Origin: Bartonella melophagi K-2C
GTDB lineage: Bacteria > Pseudomonadota > Alphaproteobacteria > Rhizobiales > Rhizobiaceae
Length of the DNA: 64,000 nt
Direction of reading: 5' to 3'
Assembly (NCBI RefSeq): GCF_000278255.1
Contig: NZ_JH725082.1
Coordinates: 147,904 to 211,903, forward strand
The first letter of the stretch is position 1. Each line of letters begins with the position of its first letter. The translations under genes and the position numbers were made by a program. Under the pieces are notes generated by a model, which was not told the origin of the DNA, ran no database searches, and was given only the letters and a program-made list of their open reading frames with translations. Positions 27,970-38,129 of the stretch are shown here, piece by piece.

Positions 27970-29115
27970 TTATTTTTTACTATTATTTATTATTTGAGAA
28001 AAGACCAATAAAAAATCATCAATATCTTCAGAAGTTGTGCAGCGCCCTGTTGAAACACGGATTGCACCGTTTGGAATGTGATACCCCATTGCTTCTAAGA
28101 TTTTACTTTGTTTTACTTTTCCTGAAGAACAAGCAGAACCTGCCGATACAGCAAATCCTGCCAAATCAAAACTAATTTGCATTATTTCGGCTTTTATATT
28201 TTGTACAGAAAAATAAGTGGTATTGGGCAAACGCTGGACGTTTTTACCAAAAATTTCAACGTTATTGCTGATTTGTTGGAGGCCATTTTCTAATTTATCG
28301 CGTAAATAAAGTAAGTTTTCTATCTCTTCTTGTGTGAAAAGATCACTCATCGCGGCTCCAAAAGAAGCAATAAGTGGTAACGCTTCTGTTCCACCACGCA
28401 ATCCTTTTTCTTGTCCACCAGCAATAATAAGAGGTTGCGGCATGAGAAGATTCCCGCATGAAACAAAAGCCCCAATCCCTTTAGGTCCGCCAATTTTATG
28501 GGCTGATAATATAAAGAAATCACCGCCGAATTGATTGATTTCAATAGGATTTTTATCTACATATTGTACCAAATCAACAATAAGAATACCTCCAGCATCT
28601 CGGACAATAGCAGCTATCTCTTTCATTTTTTGAACAACACCAGTTTCAGCATTAGCTGCTTGGATAGCAACAAGGGGTAAGCCTTTTGTATTATCGTGAG
28701 AAGCCAGTAAGAGTTTTAGATTATCCTGTTGGATTAAACCATTGTGATCAACTGCGACTGTACTGATCAATTCTTTAGAAAAACGCCCCCCTTGTGCAAT
28801 AGATGGATGCTCACTTGCACCAATATAAAGGTGGGAAAATTGAACTTTAGAATAGCCCATGTTATAAAAAGGGGTCAATAATGTCATTGCTGCTTCACTT
28901 GCGCCAGATGTGAATACAACGTGATTTGGGTTTGCATTAAGTCTACTGGCAATTTGCCGGCGTGCTTTTTGCAATAAAGCTCTAGCAGCACGGCCTTCTG
29001 CATGAACAGATGATGGGTTACCAAATGTTTCTAAAGATTCGAATAATGCTATTTTTGCTTTTTTTGTAAGCGGTGTTGTTGCATTATGATCAAAATATCG
29101 GCGTTTTACAGCCAT
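27970..29115 (-). CDS. NifS/IscS-type cysteine desulfurase
   Basis: A second PLP desulfurase, group I type, at the head of the suf locus. I start it at ATG 29113-29115 (MAVKRRYFDHNATTPL), giving 381 residues; an upstream TTG would add four. PLP Lys207 lies in LSAHKIGGPKGIGA and the catalytic Cys329 in SAGSACSSGKV on the long flexible loop. A NifS-like gene before sufBCDS is a common alphaproteobacterial order. It may supply sulfur for tRNA thiolation as well as clusters. Confidence 0.93.
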   Translation of the reverse strand: MAVKRRYFDHNATTPLTKKAKIALFESLETFGNPSSVHAEGRAARALLQKARRQIASRLNANPNHVVFTSGASEAAMTLLTPFYNMGYSKVQFSHLYIGASEHPSIAQGGRFSKELISTVAVDHNGLIQQDNLKLLLASHDNTKGLPLVAIQAANAETGVVQKMKEIAAIVRDAGGILIVDLVQYVDKNPIEINQFGGDFFILSAHKIGGPKGIGAFVSCGNLLMPQPLIIAGGQEKGLRGGTEALPLIASFGAAMSDLFTQEEIENLLYLRDKLENGLQQISNNVEIFGKNVQRLPNTTYFSVQNIKAEIMQISFDLAGFAVSAGSACSSGKVKQSKILEAMGYHIPNGAIRVSTGRCTTSEDIDDFLLVFSQIINNSKK

Positions 29116-29292
29116 TTTAAATCCCAACCAGTAATTTTATCAATTGATTTTAAGAAAAATAATGCAATTTTCTTGAAAAATGCATCTAAAACAGAATATC
29201 TAACGATTAATAAAGTAAAATCATATAAATAAATTTTATATGAAAGTTAATCAAGGTTAATAAGAGCCTCTTTATAACTTAAGGAGCAGTGA

Positions 29293-29973
29293 ATGCCAGA
29301 AATCATTTTTAACGGTCCTGCAGGCCGTCTTGAAGGACGTTATCAGCCTTCACAACAAAAAAATGCACCAATTGCAATTATTCTGCATCCTCATCCTCAG
29401 TTTGGTGGAACAATGAATAATAAAATCGTTTATGATTTATTTTATATGTTTCAGCAGCGTGGATTTATTACTTTACGTTTTAATTTTCGTGGTATTGGTC
29501 GCAGTCAAGGCGAATTTGATTATGGAACGGGAGAGCTTTCAGATGCTGCTGCTGCACTTGATTGGGTGCAAACACAACATCCTGATTCTAAAAATTGTTG
29601 GGTAGCAGGATATTCGTTTGGTGCGTGGATTGGTATGCAACTTTTAATGCGTCGACCAGAAATTGAGAGCTTTATATCTGTTGCTCCTCAACCTAATATT
29701 TACGATTTTTCATTTCTTGCCCCTTGCCCTTCTTCAGGCCTTATAATTCATGGGGATATCGATAAGGTTGCTCCCCCAAAAGATGTTCAAGCTCTTGTAG
29801 ATAAATTAAAGACGCAAAAAAGCATTACTATTACACAAGAAACACTAGAAGGCGCTAACCACTTTTTTAGTGGATGTCATAAAGAACTTATTGAACGATG
29901 TTCACAATATTTGGACAATCATCTTGCAGGCGAGTTGTCAGATTGTCCACGTGAAATATTAGCGCTTTCTTGA
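29293..29973 (+). CDS. Alpha/beta hydrolase
   Basis: A 226-residue cytoplasmic hydrolase of the type with an N-terminal LHPHPQFGGTMNNKIVY block. The putative triad is Ser108 in AGYSFGA, Asp155 or Asp157 in IIHGDIDKV and His190 in GANHFF. Related proteins occur next to suf and tyrS genes in Rhizobiales. The substrate is unknown. An SD-like AAGGAG lies 8 bases before the start. Confidence 0.87.
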   Translation: MPEIIFNGPAGRLEGRYQPSQQKNAPIAIILHPHPQFGGTMNNKIVYDLFYMFQQRGFITLRFNFRGIGRSQGEFDYGTGELSDAAAALDWVQTQHPDSKNCWVAGYSFGAWIGMQLLMRRPEIESFISVAPQPNIYDFSFLAPCPSSGLIIHGDIDKVAPPKDVQALVDKLKTQKSITITQETLEGANHFFSGCHKELIERCSQYLDNHLAGELSDCPREILALS

Positions 29974-30266
29974 AAGTATTAAAAGAAAAAAATCATACTA
30001 GTGGCTAAGCGGCGTTTCGTAAGAAATATTTTGAATTTGTAGTGTACTTTTTTATAAATAGAAAGCTATGTTGTGCAATTAATGATATGAACAGAAAATA
30101 GTTAGGCAAAATACATTAATGTCATTTTTTGAAGTTTCTTTCATGTATTCTTTATTGGCTTAACATTTTTAGTTTCTTTGTAAATTATGTACGTACCATG
30201 TGTATAAAATAGTAATAAGCTTTCAGCTATAAAAACGGATAGTAATATTTATTAGGGAAAAAATCC

Positions 30267-31520
30267 ATGTTTGCCTTTAAATCTGAATTTTTACATATTA
30301 TGAGCGAACGTGGTTTTATCCATCAAATTTCAGATGAAAAAGGCTTAGATGATCTTTTTTCAAAAGAGATTGTAACTGCTTATATTGGATTTGATCCCAC
30401 TGCTTTAAGCCTTCATGCTGGAAGTCTTCTTCAAATTATGATGCTTCATTGGCTACAAAAGACAGGTCATCGTCCTATTGTTTTAATGGGGGGTGGAACA
30501 GGTGTAATCGGTGATCCCTCTTTTAAAGATGAAACGCGGCGTCTTTTAATACAAGATGATATTGCTAAAAACATCGTTAGTATTGAAAAAGTTTTTGCTA
30601 ATTATTTAACATTTGGTGACGGAAAAACTGATGCACGCATTGTCAATAATGCTGAATGGTTGTGCGATTTAAAATATCTAGAATTTTTGCGTGATATAGG
30701 AAAACATTTTTCAGTCAACCGTATGTTATCATTTGATTCTGTTAAACTCAGACTTGAACGTGAGAATTTTTTATCATTCCTTGAATTTAACTATATGATT
30801 TTGCAGGCTTATGATTTTGTTGAACTTAATAAGCGCTATGGATTACGTGTGCAAATGGGTGGTTCAGATCAATGGGGTAATATCATCAACGGCATTGAAT
30901 TGGGACATCGCTTGGGAGTGCCGCAGTTATATGCATTAACCTCACCACTGCTTACAACTTCCTCTGGTACAAAGATGGGTAAATCATTGAATGGTGCAAT
31001 ATGGCTTAATTCAGATATGCTTTCACCTTATCAATTTTGGCAATATTGGCGTAACACGGAAGATGCTGATGTTATACGATTTTTAAAATTGTATACGACG
31101 TTGCCAATGAATGAAATTGCCAGACTTTCCACGTTACAAGGCACTGAAATTAATGAAGCAAAAAAGATTCTTGCAACAGAAATTACAACCATGTTACATG
31201 GGAAAGTTCTTGCTAATGCAGCTGTAGAAACTGCACGTAAGACTTTTGAAGAAAAAACACTTGCAGATAATCTCCCAACTATTGAAGTTAACGCTACAGA
31301 ATTAAAAATAGGTACTGGATTGCTTTCTCTTTTAGTACAAGCAGGATTAGCCAAGTCCAATAGTGAAGCACGCCGATATGTTCAAGGTGGTGGTGTACGT
31401 GTGAATGATAAAGTTGTTGAAGATGAAACGCACCTTATTGTGGAAGATGATGTCAGTGAAATAGGAGTAATTAAGCTCTCCTTTGGTAAGAAGAAGCATG
31501 TCTTGGTTAAGCCGTTATAA
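30267..31520 (+). CDS. tyrS: Tyrosyl-tRNA synthetase
   Basis: Class I aminoacyl-tRNA synthetase charging tRNA-Tyr. It is 417 residues. The HIGH-like motif is His50-Ala-Gly-Ser, the KMSKS motif is Lys236-Met-Gly-Lys-Ser, and tyrosine-binding residues lie in [11 protein letters not shown]-terminal S4 RNA-binding domain begins around residue 350 ([22 protein letters not shown]). The upstream gap of about 290 bases holds no other gene. Confidence 0.98.
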   Translation: MFAFKSEFLHIMSERGFIHQISDEKGLDDLFSKEIVTAYIGFDPTALSLHAGSLLQIMMLHWLQKTGHRPIVLMGGGTGVIGDPSFKDETRRLLIQDDIAKNIVSIEKVFANYLTFGDGKTDARIVNNAEWLCDLKYLEFLRDIGKHFSVNRMLSFDSVKLRLERENFLSFLEFNYMILQAYDFVELNKRYGLRVQMGGSDQWGNIINGIELGHRLGVPQLYALTSPLLTTSSGTKMGKSLNGAIWLNSDMLSPYQFWQYWRNTEDADVIRFLKLYTTLPMNEIARLSTLQGTEINEAKKILATEITTMLHGKVLANAAVETARKTFEEKTLADNLPTIEVNATELKIGTGLLSLLVQAGLAKSNSEARRYVQGGGVRVNDKVVEDETHLIVEDDVSEIGVIKLSFGKKKHVLVKPL

Positions 31521-31724
31521 GCTTATCTCTATTCTTAATCTCTTTTTGTAATTTCTTTATTTTATTAAATCATAACAGTTTTAACTTCTTATAGTGATCA
31601 GGTTCTCATAATTCATTTTTATTATTTCAATTATGACATAATAATACTATTGTATATAATTGAAGCGTTACTGTGTTATGTAGTCTAAAAATTTGATACT
31701 TGTATAAAAAAGAAAGAAAGTGCA

Positions 31725-32198
31725 ATGACAAAACCAACGAAAGGTGATATCGCCCCTAATTTTGATTTGCCACGTGATGGTGGAGGGCAATTACGTCTTT
31801 CTGATTTTCGAGGAAAGCCAGTTGTTTTATATTTTTATCCAAAAGATGATACGAGCGGATGTACAAGTGAAGCGATTGATTTTACGCGATTAAAAATAGA
31901 GTTTGATAAAATAGGAGTTATCATTATTGGTATATCTCCAGATAATGTTAGCAAACATGATAAATTTAAAGCAAAACATGAACTTGATATCATCCTTGTT
32001 TCAGATGAGGAAAAGATTACACTTGAAGCTTATGGTGTTTGGGTTGAAAAAAACATGTATGGGCGTAAATATATGGGGGTTGAGCGGAGCACCTTTCTCA
32101 TTGATGCAACAGGAAAAATAGCAGAAGAATGGCGCAAAGTTAATGTATCTGGACATGTCGAAAATGTTTTAACCGCTGCGCGTGCATTATCTAATTAA
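31725..32198 (+). CDS. bcp: Thiol peroxidase of the Bcp/PrxQ family
   Basis: Reduces hydrogen and organic peroxides using thioredoxin. The 157-residue peroxiredoxin fold contains APNFDLP, FYPKDDTSGCTSEAIDF with peroxidatic Cys46, and RSTFLIDATGKI. Cys46 is the only cysteine in the protein, so the resolving Cys found five residues on in E. coli Bcp is absent; it must work by a one-Cys mechanism or with another thiol. Confidence 0.94.
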   Translation: MTKPTKGDIAPNFDLPRDGGGQLRLSDFRGKPVVLYFYPKDDTSGCTSEAIDFTRLKIEFDKIGVIIIGISPDNVSKHDKFKAKHELDIILVSDEEKITLEAYGVWVEKNMYGRKYMGVERSTFLIDATGKIAEEWRKVNVSGHVENVLTAARALSN

Positions 32199-32357
32199 TG
32201 GTTGCGAATTCAGTTAACATTCTTGATAAGAATCCAATGTTTATTATTTTGAATTTAATTCAGTTTTATCGATTAGTGATTTGATATATAAATTAAAATT
32301 AATAGATCGAGTAATAATACTAGTGAAGATTTTAATATGATAGATTGGTATCATCAC

Positions 32358-33480
32358 TCAATCTTCAATTACGGGGTCTTGTTTGTAAACACGTTGGGCA
32401 AGCGCTGCTTCTATAAACGCGTCTAAATTACCATTAAGGACAGTTTGTGGATCAGTATTTTCAACACCTGTACGTAAATCTTTAACAAGCTGATAGGGTT
32501 GAAGAACATAAGATCTAATTTGATGCCCCCACCCAATTTCCGTTTTAGAAGCCTCAATAGCATTGGTTTCTGCTTCACGCTTTTTAAGCTCTTCTTCATG
32601 AAGGCGTGCGCGCAACATGGACCAAGCTGTTGCTCTGTTTTTATGCTGAGAACGCTCTACTTGGCATTGAACAACAATACCCGTTTTTATATGGGTAATA
32701 CGAACCGCAGAATCTGTTGTATTAACATGTTGTCCTCCAGCTCCTGATGCACGGTAGGTATCAATACGGATATCTGATTCTGAAATATCAATTTCAATAT
32801 TATCGTCAACAACGGAGTAAACCCAAACACTTGCAAAAGAAGTATGACGCCTTGCATTCGAATCAAAAGGTGAAATACGCACTAAGCGATGAACACCTGA
32901 TTCTGTTTTTAGCATACCATAAGCATTATGCCCTTTTATGAGAATCGTAGCTGATTTTATACCAGCTTCTTCTCCGTCATGAATTTCTAATACCTCAACT
33001 TTCATTTTATGCTGTTCAGCCCAGCGGACGTACATGCGTAAAAGCATAGAAGCCCAATCTTGGCTCTCTGTCCCCCCTGCCCCAGCATGAATCTCTAAAT
33101 AAGTATCGTTTGAATCTGCTTCTCCTGAAAGAAGCAAATCAATTTGCCGTTTATCTATCTCGCTTTTAAGTTTACGTATTGTATTTTCTGCATCAGTGAT
33201 AATTTCTTCATCACTTTCTTCTTCACCCATTGCAATTAATTGAATACATTCTTCAAGTATTTGCGTAAATAATCGAATACCATTTATTGAATCTTCAAGA
33301 CATTGACGCTCACGCATCATATCTTGCGCTTGTTGTGTATCACTCCAAAGTGACGGATCTTCAGCTTTTTGGTTGAGATATTCAAGACGTTTTAATGACT
33401 GATCCCAGTCAAAGATGCCTCCTTAGCAATTTAATAGCCTGCTGTATTTCATCAACCAATATTTCTATTTCTGCTCGCAC
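32358..33480 (-). CDS. prfB: Peptide chain release factor 2, made by programmed +1 frameshift
   Basis: RF2 ends translation at UGA and UAA. The gene starts at GTG 33478-33480 with AAGGGG upstream and reads 23 codons to CTT-TGA (33414-33409). The ribosome must slip +1 there to read GAC and continue to 32358, about 373 residues. An SD-like AGGAGG lies just before the slip codon, as in the classical autoregulatory RF2 site. The main frame has SPF (Ser203-Phe205, stop recognition) and GGQ (248-250). An annotation starting at 33320 (MMRERQ) would miss the N-terminus. Confidence 0.96.
33403..33425 (-). promoter_or_regulatory. RF2 recoding site
   Basis: On the minus strand AGGAGGCATCTTTGACTGG includes an internal SD-like AGGAGG, a three-base spacer, slippery CTT and the in-frame stop TGA followed by C. 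This is the canonical context in which low RF2 promotes slippage. Confidence 0.94.
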
Positions 33481-33651
33481 AATTTAACCCCTTAAGTTTT
33501 AATTTTTTCGTTACAAATTCTTTTATTTTATATCAATTATAGCAATAAGAATGGATATTATGCTCTCATAAACTTATTTGATTATGGTACAGCATAGAAA
33601 TAATTGAACATTATTCATAGTTGTCTACCATATCAAAAAATTACTTTTTAA

Positions 33652-36117
33652 TTAATATAATCCACCAGAACCATTCTGAAGGGCTTTATTAACCTGTGGA
33701 GAAGTGGTTACTGTTGGAATACCTTCTTGGAAGGAATTAGTTTCACCAATGACCTGATATACATCAGCAGGACCAGTTCCTGGTTTGAATGCTTCCAAAA
33801 TAACATCATTATCGTCAGCTGTAGCGAGCATACCGGTTTTACGGTTAATTTTCATTAAAATCATACCCTTTGGTATCTTGAATGGTACATTTGGTTTGTC
33901 TTTCAGAGCGGCTTGTATAAACTCTCCAAAAATAGGCGCTCCTAATGAACTTCCCGTTCCAGTGCGTCCTAATGAAGCTGGTTGATCATAGCCAATAAAA
34001 ACACCAACCACAAGATCAGGTGTAAATCCTATAAACCAAGCATCTTTTGATTCGTTAGTCGTACCTGTTTTGCCTGCAATATGCCGGTTAAGATAACGCA
34101 AACGTGCAGCGGTTCCACGCTGAACAACTCCTTCCATCATTGATGTAATCTGATAAGCTGTCATAGGATCAAGAACTTGCTCTCGCTCATCAATTAATGT
34201 TGGTTCGCTTTGATTATTCCATGATTGAACATTACAATTTTCACAAAGACGATCATCATGATGGTAAATAGTTCTTCCATAACGATCTTGAATTCGATCT
34301 ATAAAAGAAGGCTTAATCGAATGCCCTCCATTTGCAATAACTGAATAAGCTGTTACCATCCGTAAAACTGTTGTTTCACTAGCTCCTAAAGCCATGGAAA
34401 GATAAGATGGTAATTTATCGGTAACTCCAAAACGTTCTGCATATTCAGCAACCAATGGCATTCCCATGTGGTGAGCAAGCCGTACAGTCATAAGGTTACG
34501 AGAATGTTCAATACCGTAACGCAATGTTGAAGGTCCTGCAAAAGTACCACCGTAGTTTTTGGGTTGCCAAATTTGACCATTACCTTGAAGAATTTCAACA
34601 GGACCATCCAAAACTACTGATGCTGGTGTATATCCATTATCCAGTGCTGCTGCATAAACAAAAGGCTTAAATGCAGAACCAGATTGGCGATAAGCTTGTG
34701 TTGCGCGATTAAATTCGGATTCAGAGAAGGAAAAACCACCAACCATTGCAAGAATGCGTCCTGTATGAGGTTCCATAGCAATAATGGCCCCCTCAATCTT
34801 TGGTATTTGTTGCAAACGATAGACATTGTCTGTATTTGATATTTTTTCAACAAAAATAACATCACCAACATGTAGAACATCTGATAAATTTTGAGCAGTT
34901 GTTCGACGGTTATTTTCACCAATAACATTCAATGCCCATTTCGATTGCTCTATAGATAATACAGCAATTGCTCGTTCTTTTGATAATAAACCTGAATTCT
35001 TACGCTGTGGTTGCAAACCTATCTCTATTTTATCAGTGCTAGAAGACAGAACAACTGCTAAATTCCATTCAGGCACGTCACTTAGTCCAGTGATATCTGC
35101 AAGTGCTATACCCCAATCATCTGTAGCATCGATATGTTTATAAGCTCCACGCCACCCTCGTGAATGGTCAAATTTAATTAAACCATCTTGCAAAGCACGC
35201 CGCGCAATAAGTTGTAAATGCGGATCAAGTGTTGTGCGAACTGAAAGACCACCTTCATAAAGTGTTGTAGCACCGTAGTGATGCATTAAATAACGACGTA
35301 CTTCTTCAGTAAAATAGTCAGCAGCAAAAACATAACTATCGCTACCACGTACTTTTACTCCCAAGGGTTTTTCTTTAGCCTGTTTACCTTGCTCTGGTGT
35401 TACATATCTATTTGCCACCATTCGATCTATAACCCAATTACGTCGCTCAATAGCGCGTTGTGTATTTTTAAATGGGTCATAATTTCCTGGTCCCTTAGGA
35501 AGAGCTGCCAGATAAGCGCATTCTTCTAAAGTAAGTTCGTGGACAGATTTATTAAAGTAAGTCAATGAAGCTGCTGCGACACCATAAGTACCACGTCCCA
35601 GATAAATTTCATTAAGATAAAGTTCAAGAATATGATCTTTAGAGTAAGTCTTCTCAATACGTATAGCAAGAATAGCTTCTTTTAACTTACGTTCAAGCGT
35701 TGCTTCTGAATTTAAAAGGAAATTTTTAGCAACTTGTTGTGTAATGGTTGATGCTCCTTCTGGACGTCGTCCAGAACCGATATTAATGATATTGTTAATT
35801 AAAGCCCTAGAAAGACCTTCAGGATCTAAACCAAAATGGTTATAAAAATTTTTATCTTCAGCTGAAATAAAAGCTTCTTTAAGAAGATTTGGAATTGATT
35901 CGATTGGTAAATAGAGGCGATGTTTTGTCGCAAATTCTGCCATAAGACGACCATCGGCTGCATGAACACGCGTCATCACAGGTGGTTCATACAATGAGAG
36001 GACCTCATAATCAGGAAGTTCATCAGCTTGGCTGCTCGTCATTGCTGACCATACCATAACTCCACAAAATCCAAGAGCTGTGAGGGAACTAAGCAGATAT
36101 CTAAAAAAAATCATCAT
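33652..36117 (-). CDS. mrcA: Penicillin-binding protein 1A
   Basis: Bifunctional class A PBP that polymerises and cross-links peptidoglycan. The 821 residues comprise an N-terminal membrane anchor (about 5-25), the GT51 transglycosylase domain with catalytic Glu87 in EDKNFYNHFG and GASTITQQ, then the transpeptidase domain with Ser481-x-x-Lys484 (SAFK), SRN and KTGTTN motifs. Between them is the OB-like insert typical of PBP1a. amiC lies directly upstream on the same strand, a conserved rne/amiC/mrcA/prfB neighbourhood in Rhizobiales. Confidence 0.97.
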   Translation of the reverse strand: MMIFFRYLLSSLTALGFCGVMVWSAMTSSQADELPDYEVLSLYEPPVMTRVHAADGRLMAEFATKHRLYLPIESIPNLLKEAFISAEDKNFYNHFGLDPEGLSRALINNIINIGSGRRPEGASTITQQVAKNFLLNSEATLERKLKEAILAIRIEKTYSKDHILELYLNEIYLGRGTYGVAAASLTYFNKSVHELTLEECAYLAALPKGPGNYDPFKNTQRAIERRNWVIDRMVANRYVTPEQGKQAKEKPLGVKVRGSDSYVFAADYFTEEVRRYLMHHYGATTLYEGGLSVRTTLDPHLQLIARRALQDGLIKFDHSRGWRGAYKHIDATDDWGIALADITGLSDVPEWNLAVVLSSSTDKIEIGLQPQRKNSGLLSKERAIAVLSIEQSKWALNVIGENNRRTTAQNLSDVLHVGDVIFVEKISNTDNVYRLQQIPKIEGAIIAMEPHTGRILAMVGGFSFSESEFNRATQAYRQSGSAFKPFVYAAALDNGYTPASVVLDGPVEILQGNGQIWQPKNYGGTFAGPSTLRYGIEHSRNLMTVRLAHHMGMPLVAEYAERFGVTDKLPSYLSMALGASETTVLRMVTAYSVIANGGHSIKPSFIDRIQDRYGRTIYHHDDRLCENCNVQSWNNQSEPTLIDEREQVLDPMTAYQITSMMEGVVQRGTAARLRYLNRHIAGKTGTTNESKDAWFIGFTPDLVVGVFIGYDQPASLGRTGTGSSLGAPIFGEFIQAALKDKPNVPFKIPKGMILMKINRKTGMLATADDNDVILEAFKPGTGPADVYQVIGETNSFQEGIPTVTTSPQVNKALQNGSGGLY

Positions 36118-36268
36118 TGAAACGAATATCGCTTTCTTTAAAATTGATCAAAGGAAACATATTTTAATTTTATCATTAATAGGTGTTATTAAATTGAAAC
36201 AAATGCAAGATTAATCTCTATTATTTTGTTGTCAAAATTTAATATCAATACTCTATTTTTTCAAATAT

Positions 36269-37498
36269 TTAAGGAAATTGCATAATTTCCTTCCGATATT
36301 GGGCAAATTGACGAATAGAACGGGCAAGAGAAACAACTAGTTGATTGCGCCATTGGGAATTATTTAATAATTTCTCATCTTCTTTATTAGATAAATAGCC
36401 TATTTCTATCAACACAGAAGGTACATCTGGAGCTTTTAAAACTTGAAAATCAGCGTATCTATGAGGATTTTTAATTAGATTAATATTATTATTTGACAAA
36501 TTAAAAATAATAAGATCAGCAAAATTAAGCGAAAGTATATGAGTTTCGCGTCTAGCCAGATCAATCAAAATATCTGTAACTTCATGCGATTCTTCTGCAG
36601 GCAATCCATCAAGAAGATCTGCATTATTTTCAACTTCAGCTAAAGTTTTTGCAATTGCATCAGATGCTTTATCAGACAAGGTGTAGATCGTAGCGCCACG
36701 AAGAGAAGGAATATTAATACTATCTGCATGGATAGATATAAAAAGATCGGCATTAAAATTTTGCGCTTTTTTAATTCTTTCACTTAACCTTAGAAACACA
36801 TCGCAATCGCGTGTTAAAGTCACATTAATATCAGAGTCTTTTTCTAACTCGTCTTGTAATGCACGTGCAAAAGCTAATGTTATATTTTTTTCTAAAATTC
36901 CAGTAATGCCTTGTGCACCACTGTCAATTCCACCATGACCAGGATCAAGCACAACATGAAAATGATGCTTTGGATTGGATTGTTTTTTTATATTTTGGTC
37001 GACTTTTTGTTGTTTTGTCGAAATTTCATTCAATTTTTTCTGTGTATTTTGGGTGATATCAATCAGTACCTGCCATAAACCCTTCTCTAATTTTTGCACT
37101 GTACTGTTTTCAATAATAAAAGAAGTTTTGCTTGTCAGAGTGATGTATGAGGTTTGTGTATCGGAAAAACTGTAATGTACATCGGATAGCATACTTGATA
37201 GTATATTTTGTTTATTTGAAGACATATTTTGTGTTGAAAAATCAACTGGAGGTAGCTTGATAACCAAACGTGAGGGGTTGTTAGAAATTTCTAAATGAAA
37301 ATTTGGTTCAGCATTAAAAACTGCAATGATACGTGTAGATGTATTATCACCAATCGTCCGCAGGTTAATAAGTTTTAACGCATCCGCGCCTTGAATATAT
37401 GTTTGAAATATCAAAAAAAAGGATAAACAGCATATAAAATACCAAATAATATTCCAATAGACTGCTTTTAATATTCTGACGGAGAATCGTTTAATCAT
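36269..37498 (-). CDS. amiC: N-acetylmuramoyl-L-alanine amidase, AmiC type
   Basis: Zinc amidase that splits septal peptidoglycan. The 409 residues consist of an N-terminal hydrophobic signal/anchor (about 16-36), an AMIN domain (about 42-148, NLRTIGDNTSTRIIAVF), a linker and an Amidase_3 domain. Zinc ligands are His188 (LDPGHGG), Glu203 (ILEKNITLAFA) and His257 (SIHADS), with the catalytic Glu in VLIEIGYLSN near residue 377. It probably acts in the periplasm with mrcA, encoded 150 bases downstream. Confidence 0.94.
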   Translation of the reverse strand: MIKRFSVRILKAVYWNIIWYFICCLSFFLIFQTYIQGADALKLINLRTIGDNTSTRIIAVFNAEPNFHLEISNNPSRLVIKLPPVDFSTQNMSSNKQNILSSMLSDVHYSFSDTQTSYITLTSKTSFIIENSTVQKLEKGLWQVLIDITQNTQKKLNEISTKQQKVDQNIKKQSNPKHHFHVVLDPGHGGIDSGAQGITGILEKNITLAFARALQDELEKDSDINVTLTRDCDVFLRLSERIKKAQNFNADLFISIHADSINIPSLRGATIYTLSDKASDAIAKTLAEVENNADLLDGLPAEESHEVTDILIDLARRETHILSLNFADLIIFNLSNNNINLIKNPHRYADFQVLKAPDVPSVLIEIGYLSNKEDEKLLNNSQWRNQLVVSLARSIRQFAQYRKEIMQFP

Positions 37499-37825
37499 TT
37501 AAGCAAAACACTTTTTCTGTATTAATAAATTGGTTTTATTGTGTAAAATTACACTGTAAATATAGGTTGTATTATTTCAATAATCGATCTTAGCCTTCTT
37601 TCATAAATGTTGAATCTTTTAACCACAACTATCAAAAAAAAATCAAACTAAGAGGATGGACGCACTATAATGGTGCGTATTTATACTTGTTACTTGCCAA
37701 AAGCATGATATCAACATAAAAGAATATTTATGCTCTTTAAGCGATATAACCATCTATTATTGACTTCAATTATCAATAATTTTGTTAAGTTATCTTTGAA
37801 GGTTTATCGTATATTATGCGTTTAG
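37499..37825. other. Divergent amiC-rne intergenic region
   Basis: This stretch should hold the promoters of amiC (minus) and rne (plus). A TTGACT hexamer at 37760-37765 is followed after 17 bases by TGTTAA, a weak rne promoter candidate. At 37661-37677 a TATAAT sits between CGCAC and GTGCG arms. Positions 37660-37715 also resemble the start of the NDUFS4-like gene (see findings). No protein-coding gene is convincing here. Confidence 0.45.
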
Positions 37826-37905
37826 GCTTTTTATAGGTGATAAGTCTTCATACCTTAAAAAGCAGGATTATGTTATTTTAAATTCGCTGGTTCGGATATC
37901 CGAAC
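37826..37905 (+). promoter_or_regulatory. Structured 5' leader of rne
   Basis: Two clear structures lie 225-300 bases before the rne start. A hairpin at 37826-37863 pairs GCTTTTTATAGGT with ACCTTAAAAAGC (one bulge, 13-base loop). A perfect 16-bp palindrome, GTTCGGATATCCGAAC, lies at 37890-37905. RNase E in other bacteria controls its own mRNA through structured leaders, so a similar role is reasonable, but this is inference. Confidence 0.45.
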
Positions 37906-38129
37906 TATTTTCAAAATTGTTTTGCCGGAGACTTGTAAAAACGTGAGTCATACAACACAGATGGAACTGATGATTGTAAATATCGTAAACGCTGTAACGT
38001 GTTTGCGAACGAAAATCCATTATGTTATGTCGGCACCCCCCTTTTACGGCAGACAGCCTTTTATATTTGCAAGTAGTGATAATGCTTGTTTAGATAAAGT
38101 TGTGCGTGTCGCCTTTAGGATTTTAACTT

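Noticed and set aside
28334-28534. Plus-strand frame inside the NifS-type desulfurase gene
   Set aside because: Antisense shadow of the PLP-site region.
33652-37498. mrcA-amiC as a new cell-wall system
   Set aside because: Both are standard enzymes in a neighbourhood conserved across Rhizobiales.
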